Source: Macrocystis pyrifera
Taxonomy: Eukaryota > Sar > Phaeophyceae > Laminariales > Laminariaceae
Assembly (NCBI GenBank): GCA_031763025.1
Contig: JASSKH010000050.1
Location: 744,001-808,000 of the forward strand
Length of the DNA stretch: 64,000 nt
Direction: 5' to 3'
The notes under the pieces are model-generated. The model ran no database searches. It saw only the letters and a list, made by a program, of their open reading frames with translations, and was not told the DNA's origin. Shown one piece after another: positions 20,991 through 31,189 of the stretch. Position 1 is the first letter of the stretch, and every line of letters starts with the position of its first letter. Position numbers and translations under genes: made by a program.

Positions 20991-23314
20991 CATACCCGTT
21001 TGCGAATCTTACACGGTTACACGTAGCGTTTTGGGAACACCCCGTATGCGAATCTTCTATGGCTACACGTACGTAGCGCTTTGAGAATCTCTATGGGAAT
21101 ACTCGTATCTGCGTACCAGGTTAGGTTTGGTCGGCGTCTGGGCTGAGTTGTGTCCCAGACGAAGCCCACTATCGCTCACTCGAGCTCTCACCCTTTTTCT
21201 CAGCTTACTTGAGGAGCATTATTAAGAAGTTTGTGAACTACAAGCAGCTTATATCTTTTCGCCCCACTTCACAAGACCCCCAGCAAGGTCCTCACAGGGT
21301 CTCCACGGAGTGCCGACACTGGCAAGGTATTCACAGGCATAGCCGAGTGTCCACGTGTGAACCTATATAAGGCATTTGCTCGTTACTCGTATTCTTCGTA
21401 TGTGTACTGTACATGTCTCCGTGCCCCGCCCTTATCTTCGGCGAGCGCATATGGGGGGAGTGTTCCGGCTGTGTAAGGCTCGACCGAACCCCACGAAACG
21501 ATGTACAGTACCTTCTCTTGGCACTGACCCAGCCTAGAGAATATTAGAATACCAAGCGGTGAACCGCTGCAACAGGTAAGATACAGTCAAGCGTGCAGCT
21601 TTATAGAGAGGGACAAAGTGGATTTTTGCAGCAGTGTCGGTTGTAGGCAGAGTGGCCACGTATAGCTATACGACGAGGGATTGGCCAGAATTCTCTGTAG
21701 TCTCAGTTAAGTTGTGGTGGAGTGGTAGGACGATGGTAGATTACACGGGAGTCTGTGTCTGGCCAGAAAGGTATACTTGTACTGGTAGGGTTTTGTCAAT
21801 GTGCAGGCGGAAGTCATCGAGACGAGCTCCCTACCGCAATTGAAAGGTGAGGCAGGATCATGTTTTTAACAGGTGAGTGCATGCTCCGAGCGTGTCTTAC
21901 AGATGCGGCGCAAAAAGGTCGCCAAGAATGTACGAGGATCAGGACCGCCTTTCTTCTCACCACCATCCAAAGTCAGCACCACGGGAAGAAGGGGGGCGCA
22001 GCAACATCGGGTCGACGGCGATGAAGGGAGGGAATCACGAAAGGACGTCCTAACGTGGGAACATTCCCACGCCCGGAGCTAAGGAACAGGGGGGCAAACC
22101 CACAGGGACGGAATTTTTAGGGGACTTTGGAAGAAGTACACGCGTCGCTTGGTTGGTACAATGTCCGCAGATTGATGCGAGCGTGTGTTTGTTTCTCGTT
22201 TGGAGAAATGGGGTTAGACAGATTGGGAGTGTTTCCGGGGCAAGGATAAGACCACCCTCGTGCCCACGAGGAAAATGGTTGTTGTTCTGGTTCGGGTTTC
22301 AACTACTTTCCCGAGATGCTCCGTGGAGGACGGGAAGTTTCATTTTGTTTTTTTTGCTATCTTGACGAGTATTTTCTGCTCTTCGGGTTTACTTTTAACC
22401 TTCGTTGTTTGGGTTTGAAGACATCGAACGTGGGGGGATGTCACGGCGAGCAGAGGACATTTAACCATTGTATTTTTAGACCCGGAGTTGTAGTACCTCG
22501 GAAGGATAGCATACAAGGAGATCGATTAAACGTGCGTGGGCTCGTAGGGAGCTTGGGGTACGTCGATCACTTGAAAGCACGGACTTGAACCAAACTGAGA
22601 ACTTGTGAATCCCTGGCACGTGATACTCGCCCCGAACGTCTGCAACGTTATCTGCACGCTCGTGAGTTACCCGCCTGACCTACCCCTCCGATTAGCCCGA
22701 TCTCCGCGAGCACAAATAAGTCAGACCGTAGAGTAAAATGCACGCTTTATTACCATGCCGCAAGCAGTAATAATAGTAGTAGGACAATAAACAGATGTAC
22801 AAAATCGTGATGCGCATAGGGTCGCTTCCCGTAACACAATTCACTCCAAATTCGCGAATACGTAGTACGGAGTACCTGCAGCGACAGGTGGACACGCACT
22901 GCCATTGGATGGGCGAGAAAAGGGCTATAAAACCATGATTGCTTTTTCACGTTAGATTTTATTGCCTGCGCTTGGCCCAGATAGTCCCGTGCGCATGCCC
23001 TTTCAAAAAATTCACTTCCTTCAAACGCGCCACCACTGGCACGCCATCCACATCCCCGACGTCACGTTTGGGTTCCCACAACTGCCGATATTATATGTAG
23101 TCAAGAATATGTGTGCCCGAAATTAATCTAATATTGCTGCAACCAAAAAACGCCGGATGAGCTCTTGAGATTGAAGAAAATCGAAACCCAGATTTGCGGC
23201 GCATCAAGCGCATCAGCTTAGGCAAGTGTCACACGCTAGAGTTTGCTCTTATCCAAACTTGTACGCGTTGGGGTATTGAGCGTTGCGGCCAGCCTCCACC
23301 ACAACGATACTCAC
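20991..23314. other. No gene supported
   Basis: About 2.3 kb with only short frames and no recognised repeat. Frames near 21870-22080 and 22150-22590 lack motifs. Confidence 0.35.
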
Positions 23315-23624
23315 TATTTATGTTGCTCCCGAAGCCCGAGGATCTCCACTTGTAGCTCACTCTCCCCAGCTCACACCCCAGCTTGTGCCCAGAGAAGTCC
23401 TCCACCCAATGCGGCGAGAAAACCTCACTATTAATCGCACGGGTCATTTGTGCCGACGGCTGCGCCTCTGCAACCCTGTTGTTACCTCTTCCTCCGAACA
23501 AAACGAACACCTGGAGAGCTACCAGCAGCCCCTGCCGTGATCGGCCGAACGCGTACATGATGCTTGCCATGTCGTGGCCACCAAGAGTTACCGAGTCGCA
23601 GAGCGTCGTGGGTGTCCCTATCCT
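23315..23624 (-). CDS. Candidate host exon, unknown protein
   Basis: Minus-strand 310-base block preceded by a pyrimidine-rich stretch and GTGCAG and followed by A|GTGAGTATC, a good donor. Encodes RIGTPTTLCDSVTLGGHDMA, YAFGRSRQGLLVALQVFVLF, then SAQMTRAINSEVFSPHWVED and RVSYKWRSSGFGSNI. Even composition and strong splice signals argue for a real exon. The hydrophobic LLVALQVFVLF could be a membrane segment. No other exon of the gene was identified. Confidence 0.45.
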
Positions 23625-25350
23625 CTGCACGTTCACGAAAAAAATGCAAACAACCACACACATTTGTTGGAGTAGCAGAGACGGCACTACTGTGGATGGT
23701 ATCAGGTTGGAAAGGGGAGCATTAGTTCGGCTGGTTCACGAAAACAATTTGAAATATTCCCAATGACTTCACGTGGCAAGGCCTGGGTGGGGGCGGCGGG
23801 GTCGATGGGCAGTGCACCAAAGAAAATTGCGTTGTATGGACAAAATACAATTCAATGTCAGTATATAATATGTGGCATGCTATGCCATAGTGCATCATTT
23901 TCAATCGGACTCCTGCTCGTTGCGATAGTTCTCGCGGTGAGTGAGTAGTTCGGGTAGAGCATCATAAGGGCAATTATTAATAACCACAATGGTGCAGGTA
24001 TGGGGTAGTACGTTTGCGATCTTAAAGACAGGAACAGGTGTAATATGATGCGGTGATCGGTATAGGGTAGTGGTAAGGGTAGTGGTAAGGGACGCAGGTG
24101 GTTATGGCAGCTGGAAAGCAGTGCTTCATTTCTTCTATTTGGATCTTCGTATTGATGGCGAGAGCTGAGGAGGTGCTCTGGTAGAGAAGTGAGAGGTAGC
24201 GGGGCGGGACTCGACGTCCAGATATACTCGTCCCACCCTCCTAAATTTCTCTTACCTGATGTACTCCTACAGAAATTTCCTATGGCTACCGATCGTTCTT
24301 CTGCTAATTTAAGAACTTCTCACTTCGTGGTCCTATCTGCTTTAAGGAACATTACTCTCGTCTAACGGGTTATCCGCCCTAAGGAACATTCCTAAAAGAA
24401 CGTTACTCTCGACTAACGGAATATCCACCGGGTTAATCCATTCTTTAGATTATTCTCGTATTCGTGAGACTACAAGACTGCAAGGTAATATCTATATCTA
24501 TAGCCCTTGAGTGATCTACTCATATCACATTAACCCACCCTGAATAGTCGTATATGCAGACCACAAGATGGTCGGAGGGTGATGACGAAGTTCATCCCAA
24601 ACGGCCAGGAAAAAGGTGGTCGAAGATGCAGCTATTCGAAACAAAAGAAATGAGGCTATAACCCTCCCCACATCTCGTAATAAGACCCAAACATTACGAA
24701 GAGGGGGTGTTCGCTCAGAACAACCACTAAAAGGGAGACTAAAGTAGAGAGAGAGACAGAACTCAAAGCGGAAGCGAACTACGACGTGTTTTTTTTATAC
24801 CTCCGGGTTGTGATACACCTGCTTTTACTACTCTACTGGTGTGTGGGAACCATACATGCTCTACTGCAGAATTCCGATTGTTCTGTACCCAAGACGGGTG
24901 TGTGGTATGTTCAGGGCTTCTGGTACTGTTCAAATATATGCCCCCCAAAGTGGGATGCTTATTTCCCCCTTGGAGAGGACGAGCGGCGAGAGCAAGGAGC
25001 CAGCTGAAGAAACTGTCACAAAATACGACGCCGGCAAGACCCCCGTAAACGCAATTTTTCGGACCGTGTAGTACTCGCTTGTGCTTCGCGTCCTCAATAC
25101 GAAGAGTATGTTTTACGGCCGTAATTTTTGAGCGGGGCATCGCAGAAATGCCATTGTTTCGACATTCCTTGATTTATATAGGGCAAATACCAAAATCATA
25201 TATACCTGATCCGTTTAGCCAAAATCAGGTACATTCTAAAATCGAGTAAAAAACGCGCGCCACGAGCGCATGACAATCCGGTAAAAAAAGAATGCGCCTA
25301 AAGCATTAAGCGTACCACATTGCCTCCAAAATGTGAATTGTTTGTTTTCT
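23625..25350. other. No gene supported; one 125-codon minus-strand frame
   Basis: A frame at 25140-24763 on the minus strand is open for 125 codons but lacks motifs. A ~40-base word (GAACATTACTCTCGTCTAAC and its variant) is duplicated at about 24345 and 24400. Nothing else. Confidence 0.35.
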
Positions 25351-25713
25351 TCAGGGTGTAGGTACCACGGGCTCCACTTGGACCTGCAAAGAGTCACTAT
25401 TAATATGCTTCGCTTGTTTCGCCACGGCGGGAGCGCCACAAGAGTATTTACTCTGTGTCTGACGCCCCCCTCCCGTTGACAGCTTTAAAGCTTCCAGACC
25501 GTCCTCGCGGAACCGCCTGCTCGGCACGAAATTTTCGCGCCGCACCAAACCTGAGACCACCTCGACGCGGGGTGCTGCAGACGAAATGCCGAGTGTCCAT
25601 GGTGCTGTAAAGACTGCTGTGAACATAAAACAGAAGAATACAACAGAGTACACACAACAACTAACTGAAGCACATCGCACACCCCAAAGGAGAAAAAGTG
25701 AAACAGCGTACAC
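25351..25713 (-). CDS. Unidentified reading frame, 120 codons
   Basis: Begins with a hydrophobic, cysteine-rich stretch (VSCCVYSVVFFCFMFTAVFT), followed by PRVEVVSGLVRRENFVPSRR and REDGLEALKLSTGGG, and ends VQVEPVVPTP. The N-terminal part could be a signal or anchor segment, or an artefact of intron sequence read through; the part from PRVEVV looks more like genuine coding. No family. Confidence 0.3.
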   Translation of the reverse strand: MYAVSLFLLWGVRCASVSCCVYSVVFFCFMFTAVFTAPWTLGISSAAPRVEVVSGLVRRENFVPSRRFREDGLEALKLSTGGGRQTQSKYSCGAPAVAKQAKHINSDSLQVQVEPVVPTP

Positions 25714-25894
25714 ATGTATGCATGTATATAAGTACGTTTACGTACGACGTACGAGTACAGAGTTTATAAGTCATTACAGAAGAATTTCAACCGAGGGAGG
25801 GCAGACGCATACGGAGAGAAAACACAGTGTACGTACGGCCTCTCTGATTGGTTCAAAGTTGGCCAAAATCAGTTGAACGCTAGACAGAGTAGAA

Positions 25895-26045
25895 TCAATC
25901 AGGTGTACCTTGGCCTTTTCGTGCCAAAATCAGTTACAACGTCAGGTTGGCCAATAGCAGGGCTCCTGGTGTGTGTTCTGTACTTGATTTCAGTATGTAA
26001 CTGTTATTGGCACGAAAGTGGGCAAGTATACCTGATTTTGTCAAA
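25895..26045. repeat. Imperfect palindrome, MITE-like (~145 bp)
   Basis: CAGGTGTACCTTGGCC...AAAATCAGTTAC at 25902-25939 is the imperfect inverse of GTAACTGTTATTGGCACGAA...ATACCTG at about 26000-26035 (roughly 80% identical by eye), around a ~60-base centre. Related words (AAAATCAGGTAC) occur at 25190-25240. Confidence 0.5.
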
Positions 26046-26474
26046 AACCCAGTTACATATGTAATCGTGTTTTCGTTTCATCTCTTGATCAACGGCTAAT
26101 AGAGCAATGAAACTTACATCGACGTTCTCCTTGTTGTTTCTTCAGTGCTGTCTCCACCGAATTTCAGCTTGATCGGGAACGACGATTTTTGTATGAAATT
26201 TGAGCTAGTAATAGGTAGTTCATGTTTTTGAGTTCTTGCGGATATCTCGGCGAGATCGGGTCGGAATTCAAGTATCCTCATATTTTTTCGAGTACGTACC
26301 TATACTTGTTTTAGTCACACGGAGTGTTGTGTGAGCGGTGTCTGGTTCACTGTCCCAATTTTCAACTTCCAGTTCGCAGCGGTTCACGATACGCAAATTT
26401 TGAATTGTGTGTCCGTTTTTAGGCTGGCCCAGCTCTTAGTTAGGTCTTACGATATGATAATATCGAAGAAAACG

Positions 26475-26720
26475 AAGTAAAGAGCTGGGTTCACCACTTT
26501 GTAGATATCAATAAAATTCCAGGATTATTCTGATGCCCTGTATAATATTTGCACGTAGGTACTGCGACTAAAAAATGCCTAAAAATAACGTGGAGGGGGC
26601 GGGGGGATGGAGGGTGATGTAGCTCCGAGGTCCATGATGTAAAATAGTTCCGCGGTCTACGCTGCCAAGCACCATGATTTCGATGTTGGGTTCAATTCCC
26701 GGGGTGCAACGCTTTTTTCT
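26475..26720 (+). repeat. Dispersed repeat with tRNA-like module (SINE-B), copy 1
   Basis: Starts GAGCTGGGTTCACCACTTTG, passes an AACGTGGAGG block, then TAGCTCCGAGG (A-box-like), AGCACCATGATTT and GGGTTCAATTCCC (B-box-like), and ends in a T run (CGCTTTTTTC), a possible Pol III terminator. It recurs at 27247-27455. Confidence 0.5.
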
Positions 26721-27246
26721 TGTATCCGACGATTTTTGACCGTTCAACGATTTCTGACCGTTTGCAGTTCGCGCTTCGCGCTCACGGCCACCCGGCGGCT
26801 CCTGCAGAGGGCTAATTATATTTGTGTACCTTGTAGGCGGGAGCAGGGTGCCAAATGGGATCACATCCGGGTGGGATCAGGTCCGGGTGGGATCAGGAGA
26901 GCCAAGCAGGGGTCTGTTTTGTTTTCCCGCTTAGCGTGGAGAATATTCCAAGAAACTTTTTATCTACAAGTTGGAGAACTCTACTGGAAGAAAAACCCAG
27001 GGAATGTTTATCTTAGTAAGTGAATAGGCGTACTTAGGAATCGTGATACGCAGTTTTTTTTTCTATCTCGAATCAAACGCGACACATGCAACACAGCCAG
27101 CCGCGTGTTTCTGATCAGGTTTTGACGCAGGTTGGGGTCCGGGTTAGGGTAGGGATTACGTCTACATCTCTACATTGATCCAACCAGGAAATACAGCCTA
27201 CCCCTGACAGACCCGTGCTACACAACATATTACAAATTGGAATAGG

Positions 27247-27455
27247 AGTGAGCTGGGTTCACCACTTTGTAGAAGGAGATAATTTCCAGGAAATTTCCTA
27301 TGCTCTGTACATGCTTTTACGTACACGTAGTACACGTATTGCGACTACAAATAGCCTAAAAACAACGTGGAGGGTGATATAGCTCCGCAGTCTACAGTGC
27401 CAGCACCATGATTGTGCTGCTGGGTTCCGTTCCAGGGCTGTGACGTATTTGTTTT
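27247..27455 (+). repeat. Dispersed repeat with tRNA-like module (SINE-B), copy 2
   Basis: Same block order as the copy at 26475. Here the AGCAC/GTGCT stem with a 7-base loop (anticodon-arm-like) is intact, followed by GGGTTCCGTTCC. Diverged by many substitutions and lacking the G-rich insertion seen in copy 1. Confidence 0.5.
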
Positions 27456-27494
27456 TAAAAACCATACCAAATACTTTCGGGTTTGCTCCCCCCA

Positions 27495-27845
27495 GTATGC
27501 CAGCGCAGCACCACCAGTCTAGGATTCCCTAGCCTACCACCAGTCTAGGATTCCCTAGAACTGATTTGGAGCTGTAGCGACCCACCAGTATTCCAGCGCA
27601 GTACCACCAGTCTAGGATTCCCTAGATTGCCACCAGTCTAGGATTCCCTAGACTCCCACCAGTCTACGATTCCCTAGAACTGATATGGAGCGGTAGCGAC
27701 CTACCAGTGCACCAGCGCAGTACCACCAGCCTAGGATTCCCTAGACTGATTTAGCGCGGTAGCGACCCACCAGTATACCAGCGCAGTACCACCAATCTAG
27801 GATTCCCTAGACTGATTTGTAGCGGTAGCGACCTACTGGCACGCA
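27495..27845 (+). repeat. Minisatellite with CCACCAGTCTAGGATTCCCTAG core
   Basis: The core, containing the near-palindrome CTAGGATTCCCTAG, appears seven times or so, alternating with GCGGTAGCGACCyACCAGTr and CCAGCGCAGTAC. This gives a composite unit of 60-115 bases. Confidence 0.75.
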
Positions 27846-28075
27846 CTAGAGCAGAGGGTGCAGTACTAGTAGTACACGAACGTCAACAGGAACGGAACAC
27901 AAATATTGTTTATAGACCCGGAATGAGCTTGGGTGCTCGGGAAGCGATTAAAATCAACGAGAGATCCCTCTATTAAATATAGAAAAAATACAAAAAAAGT
28001 ACCAACAACGGCACACAATATCTGCGCTGCCGCAAAAGTGCCCCTAAGGTACGTAACGTATAGGCCTTCAAAGGA

Positions 28076-28523
28076 CTATTACGGGGGTCCATAGCGTCCC
28101 CGGTGGCTTGGTAGGTGGTCCGCGTGCCTGTCAAGATCAATTTCGTGGGTTCAAGTCCCACCGAGTGCATGCTCATAGGGACTTTTTCTTGCATAAAAAA
28201 TTGATAAGCGGAAAGCGCGAAAGCGTGAGTTGGCTACATTCGATGAAAATCGATGAGCAGTGGGAATGCTGGACCCTATGCGCGACAAAAAATAAAGGCA
28301 CGTACGGGGGGGAGAAGGGACGACACCTGTGACCACGGCTTGTCCAGAAGATCGTCGAGGGTAACACCTCATACGAGTGGGCTGGGAAGTCAAAGAGATG
28401 GATAAAAAAAAAAAAAAAAAAAAAAAAATAGTTAACAGGACCAAATATTGTTAGTAAAAATACCTAAATATATAGGTTTTTATGCATACCGTAGGTCCTG
28501 TTAACTATAGACCCCCGTAATAG
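28076..28523. mobile_element. MITE family M1, copy 2, split by a SINE
   Basis: Left end CTATTACGGGGGTCCATA at 28076-28093, interrupted by the SINE, resuming GTTAACAGGACC at 28431 and ending GTTAACTATAGACCCCCGTA at 28519, then ATAG. Removing the SINE gives a ~110-bp palindrome like the other copies. Confidence 0.8.
28094..28428 (+). mobile_element. tRNA-derived SINE, copy 3 (SINE-A), full length
   Basis: Best-preserved copy. A box TGGCTTGGTAGG at 28104-28115, B box GGTTCAAGTCC at 28148-28158 in a perfect five-pair T-arm (GTGGG, seven-base loop, CCCAC), a ~250-bp unrelated body, and a 25-base poly-A tail at 28404-28428. It is bounded on both sides by MITE sequence; a short ATA is found on both sides. 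Confidence 0.85.
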
Positions 28524-28740
28524 CAGGACGTTGAAGGACGGTATACTCCTGGTGTTTACGTATGTGTACTATGAATATATGTTTCCCCCGGCATAAGGTA
28601 CGATTGGTACCTTTGCGGACGGGGTAAGGAACCACGTGGGGCTACCGATTTACTTAAAATAAGTCGTAGCGCGGTGTATGGGGCGAATGCATATTTTTGT
28701 TCGAGACACAGATTCGTAGTTCGGATTTGTCCGTGAAGTG

Positions 28741-29114
28741 TGTTGGTCATAACCGTTCGTCATAAGTCGCACACATGTCTGATGTGTCTGATCGTGGATA
28801 CGTGTTTTTGTATACGTGGGTATTCCGCCAGGCTGATGTGTCTAATCGTGCGGATACGTGTGATTTGTGTAACTGGAAAAATGCGGCGGGATTTATGATT
28901 TTCCCGAATGGGTTTTGGTATAAACATCATCTGGATACCTTTATGGGATCCTGGGACGAAGGGAAAGCCCCCTTCGTTCACTTCTTCTTCATTTTTGGTG
29001 GTTTCTAATATACACCTGGTTCAACATCTTCTCTCTGGCCTCATGGCAAACTCCCGGGTGTTCACCCACTGTCCCTCGTAACCGAGGCAATCCATTGCAC
29101 GAGGTGATCGATTA
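28741..29114 (+). repeat. Copia-type 5' LTR
   Basis: 374 bp, TGTTGGTCATAACCG to GGTGATCGATTA, matching 41918-42291 end to end. The short frame inside it is a by-product. Confidence 0.85.
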
Positions 29115-29162
29115 TGCTAGCAAAATTGATATATCAAAGATAACTCGTGTAAGGGTTGCAAG

Positions 29163-30018
29163 ATGGACCCGTCGATCATCGCGGACCTCCCCGAGGAAAC
29201 TCGGAATGCGATTGAAGCGAATTTCGCTAGTTACGCCGCAGGACTGATCAAAGCCCAGGAGAACAAGCCTAGGAGCAGCACCGTCCGGTCCCCAAAGCAT
29301 TTCCCGCAGGACTACGCTCGAGCTTAGCAGCAGGGATGGGCTACAGCCCCCCCGTCAGCGTGACTTGTAAGTCAGGATGGCTCGTACAGAGGGTGAACGC
29401 AGGGATGGACCGTTCCTGAACGCCGAAGTGAAGGAGACCCGGTGAGAGGTTTTTGGGCAAAATGGGTATATAGTGACAATAGATGCGATGGGCTGGTCGA
29501 TGAGGAAAAGGCCGCCGTTTAGATAGGGTATTGGACTGCCGAAAAATGATGGCAGAATCCCAAGGTTAACACGACAGCCCCCCCACCACCACAAGCAGCA
29601 GCAACAGAAGCAGCAAAAACAGCAACAGCAGCAGCAGCAGCAGTACCAGCAAGCAGGAGCAACGTTACCACCAGCATCATCACCCACCAGCAGCAGCAAG
29701 GCAGCAGCAGCACTATTCTAATTCCCAAGGATAACAACGACAGCATCAAGTACATCCGGATCTCCACTAACAATACCACCAACAACCGCAGCGTTACTAC
29801 CAACGAGATTATCACCACCACCAGCAGCAGCAACAAGATGTCATCCAGCGAGACACGGCCGACGTTAGTTACGCACAACAAGTAGAAGTTGGAGCAGATG
29901 GGAGAGGAGCATCAGCCCAGGAGAGCAACGCCCCACCATCAAGCGCAGCATACTTGATTGCGATTCCGCCGAGCGAAAAATCCGCGGTTTTGTTATTCTA
30001 CAGCAGCCAGCCAGAGTA
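29163..30018 (+). pseudogene. Copia gag-like remnant, glutamine/histidine-rich
   Basis: An ATG 48 bases inside the 5' LTR opens MDPSIIADLPEETRNAIEAN, FASYAAGLIKAQENK and stops at about 29326. After a gap, CAG/CAA/CAC-rich coding appears (YHQHHHPPAAAR, then QRYYQRDYHHHQQQQQ and DTADVSYAQQVEVGADG), interrupted by two stops, and ends SAVLLFYSSQPE. Position and composition fit a Copia gag; no zinc knuckle is left. The CAG tract at 29604-29645 may be an expansion. Non-functional. Confidence 0.5.
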
Positions 30019-30793
30019 AGTGGTCAACAATGCTCAACGATAGGAAACAGGAGGAGCGGATGATGAACGAGGAAGAGAAGTAAGTACATGCAGGAAGGAA
30101 TTTGCAGCAAAGATGACGTATTTCTGTTTGTTGTGATGAATGCTACCGGTATACGAACAACTCTAGTTGTTTTTAGTTCCACTACTGCCCTGGTAGACCC
30201 TACTGCATTGATTGTACCAGGCACAAGCAGTTGTTCTGTCTGGTAGACTGGAAGCTGAAATTGGTGTTGGTTATTAGCAAGCGTGGGGAGATGGTGCACG
30301 TGTGTATGTACGGAGATACTTGGGAGTCGAGACCCATGATTGTTTTGTTCACTGGGTATCGGATTTTGACGTTTGAAGCTGGATGATTTATAGTTGGCCG
30401 GTCTAGTTGGAAGCAACTTGATTGTTTTGTGACCCCCCCCCCCCCCCCCCCCCCCGTTATGCAGTGTTTGGGTAATACTGTTGTTGATGTCTTTGCATAA
30501 AGTACGGTCACGTACGTAGGGAGGAGCTATGAAAATGGTATTACTATATACTACGCCCGTGCGCGTACCTATGCATTGTTTATTACTGTTTTAAATGTTC
30601 AGTGGTATGCAATAAGTAAAATTGGCGATGACAACAGAGGTAATGATTTGGCACAAATCATGGAACTCAGGGTGCCATCGAAAATGTCTTGAATCTGTAT
30701 TGTGGAGTGGTCGCTTACGATCACTCGTCATTTCGTTCCCAAAACCTCGTGATCAGAGGGGGACACGACATATTTATTGAGAGGTAAACGAGA
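30019..30793. other. Copia/DIRS junction region, no gene; C23 run
   Basis: No supported frame. A run of 23 C at 30433-30455. The left boundary of the nested DIRS-type element should lie here but I could not place it. Confidence 0.4.
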
Positions 30794-31189
30794 TGCCTAG
30801 GACCACGCGGTCGACACCGGCCCCAACGCCTCCGGTGGACGCGACGGCTCCGGTCCCGGGAGCGCCGGCGTTGCCCTTGCCCAACCCCAACCCCGACCGG
30901 GCGTCCGCTATGTTGGTGGACTTGGTGACCCCGCTGGAAAGTCTTCCCCGCTTCATGCCGGGTGCCTTGGGGGGGTGGGCATGGTACTGGACCTGGAGCG
31001 CGTCTTCTTAGTGACGGGCAACAGCTGTGCCGATGGTTCGTGCTTCCATGTCTCGTACGCCCGGGCTCGGCAGGAGCGAGTGCTGGTGGGACGGGTGTGT
31101 TGGGCGCGGTAGAGTCAGGGCAGCACGACGAGCAGACGCAGGCCGACAAGGACTTGCTCGGGCTGATCACCGAGACACACTCCTCCGAG
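30794..31189 (+). pseudogene. YR1 gag-like ORF, 5' part
   Basis: ATG at 30794 begins a proline-rich leader (STPAPTPPVDATAPVPGAP), then SAMLVDLVTPLESLPRF. At a G7 run near 30975 the protein-like frame shifts to LDLERVFLVTGNSCADGSCF and ARARQERVLVGRVCWAR, then shifts again to EQTQADKDLLGLITETHSSE, which ends exactly at GAG|GTACGC. Two frameshifts make it non-functional. Assignment to gag rests on position and phase continuity with the zinc-knuckle part at 34923; it might instead be an unrelated exon. Confidence 0.45.

Noticed and set aside
27140..27160. GGGTTAGGGTAGGG resembling telomere repeat
   Set aside because: Only two units; too short to call an interstitial telomere tract.
28760..28981. 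Short frames shared by 28.8 kb and 42.0 kb
   Set aside because: They fall inside the LTRs; conservation is due to the repeat, not to coding.
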